Source of the DNA: DATMGU01 sp035555315
GTDB taxonomy: Bacteria; Pseudomonadota; Alphaproteobacteria; ATCC43930; CGMCC-115725
Reading direction: 5' to 3'
DNA length: 64,000 nt
Assembly: GCA_035555315.1 (NCBI GenBank)
Contig: DATMGU010000044.1
Coordinates: forward strand, 89,454 to 153,453
The notes under the pieces were generated by a model. It made no database searches. It worked only from the letters and a program-made list of their open reading frames with translations, and was not told the origin of the DNA. A program made the translations under genes and the position numbers. This document shows positions 57,362 to 64,000 of this stretch, one piece after another. Each line of letters begins with the position of its first letter. Positions within the stretch are counted from its first letter, which is position 1.

Positions 57362-57699
57362 TTCACAACCACCGTGCCCCGCATGTGCGGATGCAGCGAA
57401 CAGAAGTAGTGGTAGGTGCCGGGCTTGTCGAAGGTGAAGGCGAAGCTGTCATCCGTGTCCAGCGGCGGTGACTTCATAGCGCGCGGATTGTCGCCGTCGA
57501 CGATCGTGTGCGGAATGTCGTCATGATTGGTCCAGGTCACGCGCGTGCCTGGGGCTACGGTGAGCTGCGCGGGCGAGAAGCTGAAGTTGTCGATGGTGAT
57601 CTGGGTGGCTGGGGCGTCGGCGGCTCGGGCATCGGGCGTGCCGACGATCAGACCTCCGGCGAGGGTGAGCGCGGCGACGAGGAAGGTACGGCGGATCAT
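57358..57699 (-). CDS. Cupredoxin, type-1 copper protein
   Basis: A 113-residue exported blue-copper protein. After a signal peptide (LVAALTLAGGLIVG) come the copper ligands His64 (IPHTIV), Cys100, His103 and Met106 (CSLHPHM). It is encoded between the phosphoesterase and cytochrome b561 genes with short gaps, so it is probably their periplasmic electron carrier. Confidence 0.9.
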   Translation of the reverse strand: MIRRTFLVAALTLAGGLIVGTPDARAADAPATQITIDNFSFSPAQLTVAPGTRVTWTNHDDIPHTIVDGDNPRAMKSPPLDTDDSFAFTFDKPGTYHYFCSLHPHMRGTVVVK

Positions 57700-57724
57700 G
57701 GTGGATTCTCCGGGGTATTCAGCG

Positions 57725-58696
57725 TCACGCGCCGAGCGGTGTGTCGATGATGGCGAGGCTGGACTGGCCCTGGACCCGCGAGATCTTGGCCACGCCCAGC
57801 ATGGCGTGCAGTTGTCCCGGGGGCAGATCCTTGATCGGTCCCGGCGAGGGGGCGGTACCCGGTACCGGCTGCGGGAAGGCCGTCGAGCGGGCGGTGTGGA
57901 AGGCGACGTGGCCCTCGACCTTCTGCATGATTTGGTGGATATGGCCGTTGAGCACGGTCACCGAGCCGAAGCGGCGGAGCAAGGTGAGCGCCTGCGCGCC
58001 GTCATCGGTGCCCCAACCCCATTCCTGGCTGACCGTCCAGAGCGGCACATGGGCGAACACCACGATCGGCTGGCTGGCCGAGTGACCGGCCAGGTCGCGC
58101 TTCAGCCAAGCGAGCTGCTCGGCGCCGAGATTGCCGAGGCCGCCCGCCTTCAGGTCCTGCACATTGTTGAGGGCGACGAAGTGCACGCCCTGCTGGTTCC
58201 AGCTGTACCAGCCCTGCGCGGCGCCTGGGGTGAAGCGCTCGAAAAAGGCCTTACCGTCATCCACCAGCACATCGTGCTCGCCGGGTACGTAATGCACGTC
58301 GAGCCCGGCGCCTCGGACGATCTGCTCGGCCGTGTCGAACTGGGCGGGCTTGGAGAGGTGGCTGACGTCGCCGGTGTGCAGCATCAGCGAGGCGTTGCCT
58401 TTCTGCTGCGTCACGAGGTCGATCGCCTCGCGCAGCGTGCCGGGCGTGTCCATGTTCGGTGAGTTGGCGAAGCCGATATGGCTGTCGCTGATCTGCACGA
58501 AGCTGAAATCGCTTTTAGTGGCTGCGGCAGTGGCTGTGGCGGCCTGGGCATCGCCGATCAGGCTGGAGCGCGGCACGCCGCCGCTCACCGTCCAGAGGAC
58601 GCCGGTACCCGCCCAGACCATGCATTTGAGCAGGCCGCGGCGGGGAAGGTCGGTGGAGGTTTCTGGGACGGCCGGGAGATTAGGCGTATTTTCCAT
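57725..58696 (-). CDS. Tat-exported metallophosphoesterase
   Basis: A 323-residue calcineurin-like phosphoesterase. The twin-arginine signal PRRGLLKCMVWAGTGVLW is followed by the metal motifs ISDSHIG, HTGDVSH, GEHDV (in place of GNHD), FAHVPLW and NGHIHQ. Substitution of Asn by Glu in GEHD is a family variation that may change metal choice. ATG 58696 with GGAGC upstream. First gene of the phosphoesterase - cupredoxin - b561 - sigma - anti-sigma operon; the periplasmic substrate is unknown. Confidence 0.87.
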   Translation of the reverse strand: MENTPNLPAVPETSTDLPRRGLLKCMVWAGTGVLWTVSGGVPRSSLIGDAQAATATAAATKSDFSFVQISDSHIGFANSPNMDTPGTLREAIDLVTQQKGNASLMLHTGDVSHLSKPAQFDTAEQIVRGAGLDVHYVPGEHDVLVDDGKAFFERFTPGAAQGWYSWNQQGVHFVALNNVQDLKAGGLGNLGAEQLAWLKRDLAGHSASQPIVVFAHVPLWTVSQEWGWGTDDGAQALTLLRRFGSVTVLNGHIHQIMQKVEGHVAFHTARSTAFPQPVPGTAPSPGPIKDLPPGQLHAMLGVAKISRVQGQSSLAIIDTPLGA

Positions 58697-58761
58697 CTCG
58701 GTGCTCCGTTACGGGTGGTCTTAAAGTGCAGACCGGCGGGAGTGCCGCGTTATTCGCGCGA

Positions 58762-58778
58762 CGGAAAAAAATTTTCCG
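58762..58778. promoter_or_regulatory. Perfect palindrome before the phosphoesterase operon
   Basis: CGGAAAA-AAA-TTTTCCG, 7-bp arms around three A, 66 bp before the phosphoesterase ATG. It may be an operator. A GGAAAAC-like ECF -35 element on the minus strand nearby could be the sigma factor's own promoter, but no clear -10 is visible. Confidence 0.45.
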
Positions 58779-58803
58779 AGGAGCGGGGCCGGAGCGGTTT
58801 TCC

Positions 58804-58818
58804 ATAACGGCGCGTTAT
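58804..58818. promoter_or_regulatory. LysR-type dyad upstream of the dehydratase gene
   Basis: ATAAC-GGCGC-GTTAT, perfect 5-bp arms (six if the adjacent G/C pair is counted), 95 bp before the dehydratase ATG. The region 58799-58862 is the right copy of the diverged promoter repeat also seen at 55222-55285. Confidence 0.65.
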
Positions 58819-58913
58819 CGCTATTCGTCATCTTGGCATTCGACGGCATGCCTGAACGAGGCGACCCTGTCCCGATCGGCTTTTTTGGACAGGCTTACTC
58901 TGGGGAGAGACCA

Positions 58914-60860
58914 ATGCTGCGATCGATCGCCACCGTTTCGCTGGGCGGTACGCTGCCTGAGAAACTGAAGGCGGCGGCCGGCGCGCGCTTCGACGGCGTC
59001 GAGATTTTCGAGAACGACCTGGTGTATTTCGACGATCGCCCCCGGGCGGTGCGCGAACTGGCCGGCGATCTCGGCCTCGAAATCCTGATGTACCAGCCGT
59101 TCCGTGATTTCGAGGGCGCGCCGCGCGCCAAGCGCCAGCGCAACCTCGATCGCGCCGAGCGGAAATTCGACGTGATGGCGGAACTCGGCGCCAACCTGAT
59201 GCTCCTCTGCAGCAACGTGTCGCCGGATGCGATCCCGGAAGACGCGGCGGCGATCGAGGATCTGGCGCTCCTGGCCGAACGGGCGGCGCAACGCGGCATC
59301 CGCATCGGCTACGAGGCGTTGGCCTGGGGGCGGAATGTCAACACCTATGGCCATGCCTGGCGGCTGATCGACGCGGTCGACCACCCGAACCTCGGGCTGG
59401 CGCTGGACAGCTTCCATACGCTGGCGCTCGGCGACGACACGGCGGCGATCGCGTCGATCCCGGGCGACCGGATCTTCTTCGTCCAGGTCGCCGATGCGCC
59501 GCTGCTGTCGATGGACGTGCTGCAGTGGAGCCGGCATTTCCGCTGCTTTCCGGGACAGGGGCAATTCGATCTCGCGGGGTTTCTGGCGCCGGTCATCGCC
59601 GCCGGCTATGGCGGGCCGCTCTCGCTTGAGATCTTCAACGACGAGTTCCGGGCGGCCCCGTCGCGGCCGACCGCCGATGACGGCATGCGCTCGCTGCTCT
59701 ACCTCGAAGAGGCGACGGATCAGCGTCTGCAAGCGCCCGGACCGGTTGGGGTGGTCGGAGCGGGTGGATCGACCCCCTCGCAACGGCCGCGTGTCGATCT
59801 GTTCTCGCCACCGCTGCCGCCGAAATACGACGGCGTCGAATTTCTCGAATTCGCCGTCGACGATGCGATCGGCGGACGCCTGGCGCAATGGCTGGGGCGC
59901 CTCGGCTTTGCGACGGTCGGCCGGCACAAATCCAAGAACGTCACCCTGCTGCGCAACGGCGGCATTCACCTCGTGCTGAACGCCGAACCCAATTCCTTCG
60001 CGCATTCGTTCTTTCTGGTGCATGGCCCCTCGCTGTGCGCCATGGCGCTCGGGGTCGATAACAGTGGCGACGCGGTCAACCGGGCGCGGCTTTATCGGTG
60101 CCAGCCCCATGACGAGCGGGTCGGGCCGCACGAACAGAAGCTGCCCGGCATCCGCGCCCCGGATGGCAGCGTCATCTACCTGCTGGACCCGCAACGGCGT
60201 GCCGAGACGCTGTTCGCGACCGATTTCATCCCGGTCGCCACCCCTGCCGCACCCGCCGGCCTGACCCGGATCGACCACACGACGCTGGCATTGCCGCCCG
60301 GTCATCTCGATAGCTGGCTGCTGTTTTTCCGGGCGGTATTCGGCTTTGGCGCCGACGATACCTGGGTGTTGCCGGATCCCTACGGCCTGATCCGCAGCCG
60401 TGCCGTGCGCAGCCCGGATCGTTCGATCCGCATCCCACTGAACATCTCGCAGAGCCAGCACACCGCGATCGCCCGATCCGTGTCGACCTATGGCGGTTCC
60501 GGCGTGCACCATATCGCCTGCGCCACCGACGATATCTTCGCCACGGTGCGCGACCTGAAGCTCCTCGGTGCCGATTTTCTCGAGATCCCGCGCAATTATT
60601 ACGAGGATCTGGCGACCAAGTTCGACATCACGGCCGATTTCGCCGCCCAATTGGCGGATGCCAACGTGCTGTACGACCGGGATGGCGAGGGCGAGTTCCT
60701 GCACATCTATACGCGGCCGTTCGAGGATCGATTCTTCTTCGAGATCGTCGAACGGCGGAACTACGACCAATACGGCGCCGCCAACGCGGCGGTCCGCCTG
60801 GCGGCGCTGGCACAGGAGCGGCAACGTTCGCCCTATCGGGCTGATTCGCCGGACTGGTAG
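58914..60860 (+). CDS. 3-Dehydroshikimate dehydratase-type fusion (TIM barrel + HPPD-like)
   Basis: A 648-residue two-domain enzyme. The N-terminal xylose-isomerase-like barrel (residues 1-290) has VSLGGTLPEKLKAAAGARFD, YEALAWGRNVNTYGHAWRLI and GYGGPLSLEIFNDEFRA. The C-terminal half (300-640) is a 4-hydroxyphenylpyruvate-dioxygenase-like VOC domain ending DRFFFEIVERRNYDQYGAAN. This architecture is that of QsuB-type 3-dehydroshikimate dehydratase, which turns dehydroshikimate into protocatechuate in quinate and shikimate breakdown; the VOC half is probably structural. ATG 58914 follows GGGGAG; the upstream open frame to 58833 lacks this. LysR dyad upstream. Confidence 0.87.
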   Translation: MLRSIATVSLGGTLPEKLKAAAGARFDGVEIFENDLVYFDDRPRAVRELAGDLGLEILMYQPFRDFEGAPRAKRQRNLDRAERKFDVMAELGANLMLLCSNVSPDAIPEDAAAIEDLALLAERAAQRGIRIGYEALAWGRNVNTYGHAWRLIDAVDHPNLGLALDSFHTLALGDDTAAIASIPGDRIFFVQVADAPLLSMDVLQWSRHFRCFPGQGQFDLAGFLAPVIAAGYGGPLSLEIFNDEFRAAPSRPTADDGMRSLLYLEEATDQRLQAPGPVGVVGAGGSTPSQRPRVDLFSPPLPPKYDGVEFLEFAVDDAIGGRLAQWLGRLGFATVGRHKSKNVTLLRNGGIHLVLNAEPNSFAHSFFLVHGPSLCAMALGVDNSGDAVNRARLYRCQPHDERVGPHEQKLPGIRAPDGSVIYLLDPQRRAETLFATDFIPVATPAAPAGLTRIDHTTLALPPGHLDSWLLFFRAVFGFGADDTWVLPDPYGLIRSRAVRSPDRSIRIPLNISQSQHTAIARSVSTYGGSGVHHIACATDDIFATVRDLKLLGADFLEIPRNYYEDLATKFDITADFAAQLADANVLYDRDGEGEFLHIYTRPFEDRFFFEIVERRNYDQYGAANAAVRLAALAQERQRSPYRADSPDW

Positions 60861-60938
60861 GCGCGACTGGGTGAGCCGGCCGGCGGGGCGAAGTGCCGGC
60901 GCTCGTCATGGCACGTCGCTTGCGCTATCTCCCTCATC

Positions 60939-61778
60939 ATGATGGCTAAAGCTCCTCCGTCGCCGCTGGTGCGCCTGACCAAGATCGACAAGCAATTCGC
61001 CAGCGGCACTTTGGCGCTGGGCGGTTTGTCGCTGGAACTCGGCGAGAACGAGTTCGTCAGCCTGCTGGGTCCCTCGGGCTGCGGCAAATCCACCGCGCTG
61101 CGGCTGATCGCCGGCCTCAGCACGCCGTCGCGCGGCTCCATCGAATGGCGTGCCGACGGCGCCGACCGGCTCTCGCCGGACGGTTTGCGCGGCATGGAAC
61201 TGGGCTTCGTATTCCAGGAGCCGACGCTGATGCCGTGGCGGACGGTGTTCGGCAACGTGTATCTGCCGCTGCGTCTCAAGGGCATGCGCAAGGCGGCGGC
61301 GCGGCCGATCGTCATGGCCGCGCTCGACCGCGTCGGCCTCACCGGTTTCGAGAACGCCTATCCGCGTCAGCTCTCCGGCGGCATGAAGATGCGGGTGTCG
61401 ATCGCCCGCGCCTCGGTCACCCAGCCCCGGCTGATGCTGATGGACGAGCCGTTCGCCGCGCTCGACGAGATCACCCGGTTCAAGCTCAACAACGATCTGC
61501 TCGATCTATGGGCAGCGCAGCGTCTGAGCCTGGTCTTCGTCACCCATAGCGTCTTCGAATCGGTTTATCTGTCGAGCCGGATCGTCGTGATGGCGGCGCG
61601 CCCCGGCCGGGTCGTCGCCGATATCCCGATCGACGCGCCCTATCCGCGCGACGAGGCGTTTCGGACCAGCGAGACCTATAACCAGTATTGCCGAATCGTC
61701 TCGGCGGCGCTGAAGCAGGCGATGGGGGAGGCCGTGCCCGAGGCCGACCCGGTGCGGGAGCGGGCGAGTGTCGGATAA
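60939..61778 (+). CDS. ABC transporter ATPase, NitT/TauT family
   Basis: A 279-residue ATPase with Walker A GPSGCGKST and signature LSGGMKMRV. Walker B is LMLMDEPFAALDEITR, and the family segment VFQEPTLMPWRTVFGNVYLP is present. The typical order ATPase - permease - binding protein follows, with a 11-bp overlap to the permease gene. It drives uptake of a small nitrogen or sulfur compound. Confidence 0.9.
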   Translation: MMAKAPPSPLVRLTKIDKQFASGTLALGGLSLELGENEFVSLLGPSGCGKSTALRLIAGLSTPSRGSIEWRADGADRLSPDGLRGMELGFVFQEPTLMPWRTVFGNVYLPLRLKGMRKAAARPIVMAALDRVGLTGFENAYPRQLSGGMKMRVSIARASVTQPRLMLMDEPFAALDEITRFKLNNDLLDLWAAQRLSLVFVTHSVFESVYLSSRIVVMAARPGRVVADIPIDAPYPRDEAFRTSETYNQYCRIVSAALKQAMGEAVPEADPVRERASVG

Positions 61779-62610
61779 TCCCCCGGATAAGTCGGGAGAA
61801 GCGCCGGCGGGCGGCTTCGGCCTCTCCACCGGCCGGCTGCTCCGCCTGATGATGCCGATCCTGGTCGGGGTTATCGCGCTGCTCGCCTGGGAGGCGTTCG
61901 TCCGCATCGAGGAGGTGCCCGTCTATATCCTGCCCGGTCCGCTGCGCATCGCGCAGAAGCTGGTCCAGGAATGGGGCTCCCTGTCGGATTCGCTGCTCGT
62001 GACCCTGCGGATCACCGCCTTGGCGCTGATCTCGGCGGTGGTGATCGGCGGCGGCCTCGCGATCTTGTTCACCCAGTCGAAATGGATCGAGGCTAGTTTC
62101 TTTCCCTACGCGGTCATCCTGCAGGTGACGCCGATCGTGGCGATCGCGCCGTTGATCCTGATCTACGTGCGCAATACCGAGGTGGCGCTGCTGATCTGCG
62201 CCTGGATCGTCGCGTTCTTCCCGATTCTGTCCAACACCACCCTGGGGCTGAATTCGGTCGACGATAATTTCCTCGATCTGATGCGGCTGTACCGGGCGCG
62301 ACGGTTTCAGGTGCTGTGGTACCTGCGGCTGCCCGGCGCCATGCCGTATTTCTTCGGCGGCCTCAAGATCGCCGGCGGGCTCAGCCTGATCGGCGCCGTG
62401 GTCGCCGAATTCACCGCCGGTACCGCGGCCGGCGGGTCGGGCCTAGCCTATCGTATCCTGGAGAGCAGCTATCGGCTCGATATTCCGAAGGTCTACGCGG
62501 CGCTCTTCCTGCTCTCGGCGAGCGGCATTCTGATCTTCATGCTGTTCAGCGGCCTCGCCCATCTGTTCCTGCACAAATGGCACGAAAGCGCCTCGCGCCG
62601 TGAACGGTGA
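61768..62610 (+). CDS. ABC transporter permease, NitT/TauT family
   Basis: A 280-residue membrane subunit with about six helices. PVYILPGPLRIAQKLVQEWG and the EAA-like loop DLMRLYRARRFQVLWYLRLP, then AMPYFFGGLKIAGGLSLIGA, are family traits. The start is GTG 61768 overlapping the ATPase end. Confidence 0.88.
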   Translation: MSDNPPDKSGEAPAGGFGLSTGRLLRLMMPILVGVIALLAWEAFVRIEEVPVYILPGPLRIAQKLVQEWGSLSDSLLVTLRITALALISAVVIGGGLAILFTQSKWIEASFFPYAVILQVTPIVAIAPLILIYVRNTEVALLICAWIVAFFPILSNTTLGLNSVDDNFLDLMRLYRARRFQVLWYLRLPGAMPYFFGGLKIAGGLSLIGAVVAEFTAGTAAGGSGLAYRILESSYRLDIPKVYAALFLLSASGILIFMLFSGLAHLFLHKWHESASRRER

Positions 62611-62722
62611 GCGGGCGCTGCTCACGACGCTTTTCCCCGGCGCCGGAAAATGCCACCGTGCCGCTTCGTCGCCCGCCCATTACCCATCTGCCGTGAACTT
62701 TGTCCCCTCTCAGGAGATGTCC

Positions 62723-63760
62723 ATGATCCGTTCCAGCCGTGGTCTTGCCAAATTCGCCTTCGGCGCCGTCGTCGCCGCCGGTTTCGTCGCGGGGATGGCC
62801 TTCGCCCCATCGGCGCGCGCGGCCGATACCAAAGTGACGTTCGGCACGGATTGGTTCGCCGAGGCGGAACATGGCGGCTTCTATCAGGCGCTGGCCAAGG
62901 GCTTCTACAAGAAGCACGGGCTGGACGTGACCATCAAGATGGGCGGCCCCCAGGCCAACCCGATGCAGGCGGTGGCGACCGGTATCGTGGATCTGCAGAT
63001 GTCGTCGGGCAGCTTCGGCGCCCTGTCGGCGGCGCAGCAGGACATCCCGGTGATCGCGGTGGCGGCGTTCTTTCAGAAAGACCCGCAATGCGTGATTTCG
63101 CACCCGGGGACGGGGCACGACACGCTGGCTCTGATGAAGGGGCAGCCGATCATGATCTCGGCGGCCGCGCGCACCGGCTATTGGCTGTTCCTCTCCGCGA
63201 AGTTCGGCTTCACGGATAGTCAGATCCGCCCCTACAACTATTCGCTGGCGCCGTTCCTCGCCGATAAGACCGCGATCCAGCAGGGCTTCGTGACCTCGGA
63301 GCCCTATCAGATCGAAAAGCAGGCTGGCGAAAAGCCGGTCGTCAACCTGCTGGCGGATAACGGGTACTCCAGCTACTCCAACGTCGTGCTGACCCAGACC
63401 AAAATGGTGAAGGAGCATCCGGAGGTCGTGAAGGCGTTCGTCGAGGCGTCGATCGAAGGCTGGTACAGCTACATGTATGGCGATCCGAAGCCGGGCAACG
63501 ACCTCATTCTCAAGGACAACAAGGACATCACCCAGGACGTGCTGGATGCCTCCATCAAGCTGATGAAGCAGTATGCCCTGGTCGATTCCGGCGACAGCAC
63601 GGCGATGGGTGTCGGCGCCATGACCGATGCCCGCTGGAAGGACTTCTTCGACACCATGTCGAAGGCCGGCCTCTATCCCGCGAGCGTCGATTACAAGAAG
63701 GCGTTCACCACCCAGTTCGTCGACCAGAAATACGCCATCGATATGCGGAAGGGCGGTTGA
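62723..63760 (+). CDS. NMT1/THI5-family periplasmic binding protein
   Basis: A 345-residue receptor. The signal peptide GAVVAAGFVAGMAFAP cleaves after ARA. The start of the mature domain, VTFGTDWFAEAEHGGFYQAL, then GFYKKHGLDVTIKMGGPQAN, is the NMT1/THI5 pattern. Members bind thiamine-pyrimidine precursors, other pyrimidines or sulfonates. ATG 62723 has GGAG at six bases; ATG 62717 is possible. The following deaminase-like gene supports a pyrimidine or related ring as cargo. Confidence 0.87.
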   Translation: MIRSSRGLAKFAFGAVVAAGFVAGMAFAPSARAADTKVTFGTDWFAEAEHGGFYQALAKGFYKKHGLDVTIKMGGPQANPMQAVATGIVDLQMSSGSFGALSAAQQDIPVIAVAAFFQKDPQCVISHPGTGHDTLALMKGQPIMISAAARTGYWLFLSAKFGFTDSQIRPYNYSLAPFLADKTAIQQGFVTSEPYQIEKQAGEKPVVNLLADNGYSSYSNVVLTQTKMVKEHPEVVKAFVEASIEGWYSYMYGDPKPGNDLILKDNKDITQDVLDASIKLMKQYALVDSGDSTAMGVGAMTDARWKDFFDTMSKAGLYPASVDYKKAFTTQFVDQKYAIDMRKGG

Positions 63761-64000
63761 ACCCGGCATCGCCCTCCGTCCCGGATGCGCCGCGTTTCAT
63801 CCTGCGGCGCGTCCTTCCGCCTGAGGCATCGGCGCCGGTCGATATCGAGGTCGCCGGCGGCTTGATCCGGCGGATCAGCCCGGCCGGCACTGAGCCGCCG
63901 GGTGATCTGCCGATCGTCGACGGGCGGGGCGGCATGGTCTGGCCCGGTTTCGTCGATCTGCATACCCATCTCGACAAGGGCCATATCTGGCCGCGCGCGG
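63757..64000 (+). CDS. Amidohydrolase, cytosine-deaminase-like, 3' end outside window
   Basis: The first 81 codons of an amidohydrolase. The metal pair lies in PGFVDLHTHLDKGHIWPRA near residue 70, the H-x-H-L-D-K-G-H form seen in cytosine deaminase and isoguanine or creatinine deaminases. The likely start is TTG 63757, overlapping the binding-protein stop (TTGA), or an internal start. Its position suggests it acts on the compound imported by the upstream transporter. Confidence 0.78.
   Translation, partial: MNPASPSVPDAPRFILRRVLPPEASAPVDIEVAGGLIRRISPAGTEPPGDLPIVDGRGGMVWPGFVDLHTHLDKGHIWPRA

Noticed and set aside
58821..60824. A 667-codon minus-strand reading opposite the dehydratase gene
   Set aside because: It is a GC-bias shadow of the plus-strand gene: Arg/Gly/Asp/His-rich composition, no domains and no ribosome site.
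60862..60938. Thiamine riboswitch before the NMT1/THI5-type transporter
   Set aside because: The 78-bp gap has no recognisable TPP-aptamer core motifs.

Overview
The window is a 64 kb piece of a high-GC proteobacterial chromosome, most likely an alphaproteobacterium of Rhodospirillales or Rhizobiales type. Evidence is strongly GC-biased codon use with frequent GTG and TTG starts, and many solute-binding-protein transporters (opp/dpp, liv, NMT1/THI5 and an orphan TRAP receptor). NodS-like, BrnTA and dehydroshikimate-dehydratase fusion genes also point that way. I see no tRNA, rRNA, CRISPR array, phage or intact transposon. Species cannot be fixed from the sequence.

Layout. 1-4.9 kb: a partial amidohydrolase, a G3E GTPase, a dihaem cytochrome c and an LLM flavin monooxygenase. 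4.9-8.2 kb: a lower-GC variable island with small exported proteins, two dispersed palindromic repeats and a scrambled toxin-antitoxin patch (truncated higB, intact higA, brnTA, an orphan ribbon-helix-helix antitoxin) with repeated junctions. 8.2-13.7 kb: orphan TRAP receptor, lipoprotein, DUF2079 membrane protein, NodS-like methyltransferase and a tyrosine phosphatase. 13.7-16.9 kb: a minus-strand dihaem peroxidase - cupredoxin - chemoreceptor run. 17.2-23.4 kb: hutH, an EamA exporter, and katG divergent from oxyR with a perfect OxyR box. 23.5-27.4 kb: a 1300-residue hybrid sensor kinase.

27.9-31.8 kb: a four-gene acyl-carrier-protein / ketosynthase / alpha-oxoamine synthase / SDR operon. 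It looks like a small lipid or amino-ketone pathway and is one of the two most interesting loci. 31.9-39.7 kb: alcohol dehydrogenase, an enolase-superfamily dehydratase and a complete opp/dpp-type transporter with a fused two-domain ATPase. 40-41.4 kb: a Sel1-repeat membrane protein. 41.4-49.3 kb: a second dpp-type transporter with RidA and D-threonine-aldolase-like enzymes, divergent from an IclR regulator whose start region is a tandem repeat.

49.4-60.9 kb: a LysR regulator with a liv transporter, the 3' end of a shikimate dehydrogenase gene and, 3.6 kb away, a 3-dehydroshikimate-dehydratase-type fusion enzyme. Three copies of a 15-bp ATAAC-N5-(G/A)TTAT dyad lie before livK, before the regulator and before the dehydratase. 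I read this as a shikimate/quinate catabolic regulon. It is split by a phosphoesterase / cupredoxin / cytochrome b561 / ECF sigma / anti-sigma operon, and diverged copies of one promoter flank that module. 60.9-64 kb: an NMT1/THI5-type transporter followed by the start of a cytosine-deaminase-like amidohydrolase.

A recurring theme is short tandem duplications of 14-16 bp (or in-frame 12-18 bp) at gene starts and in protein termini, at least eight cases.
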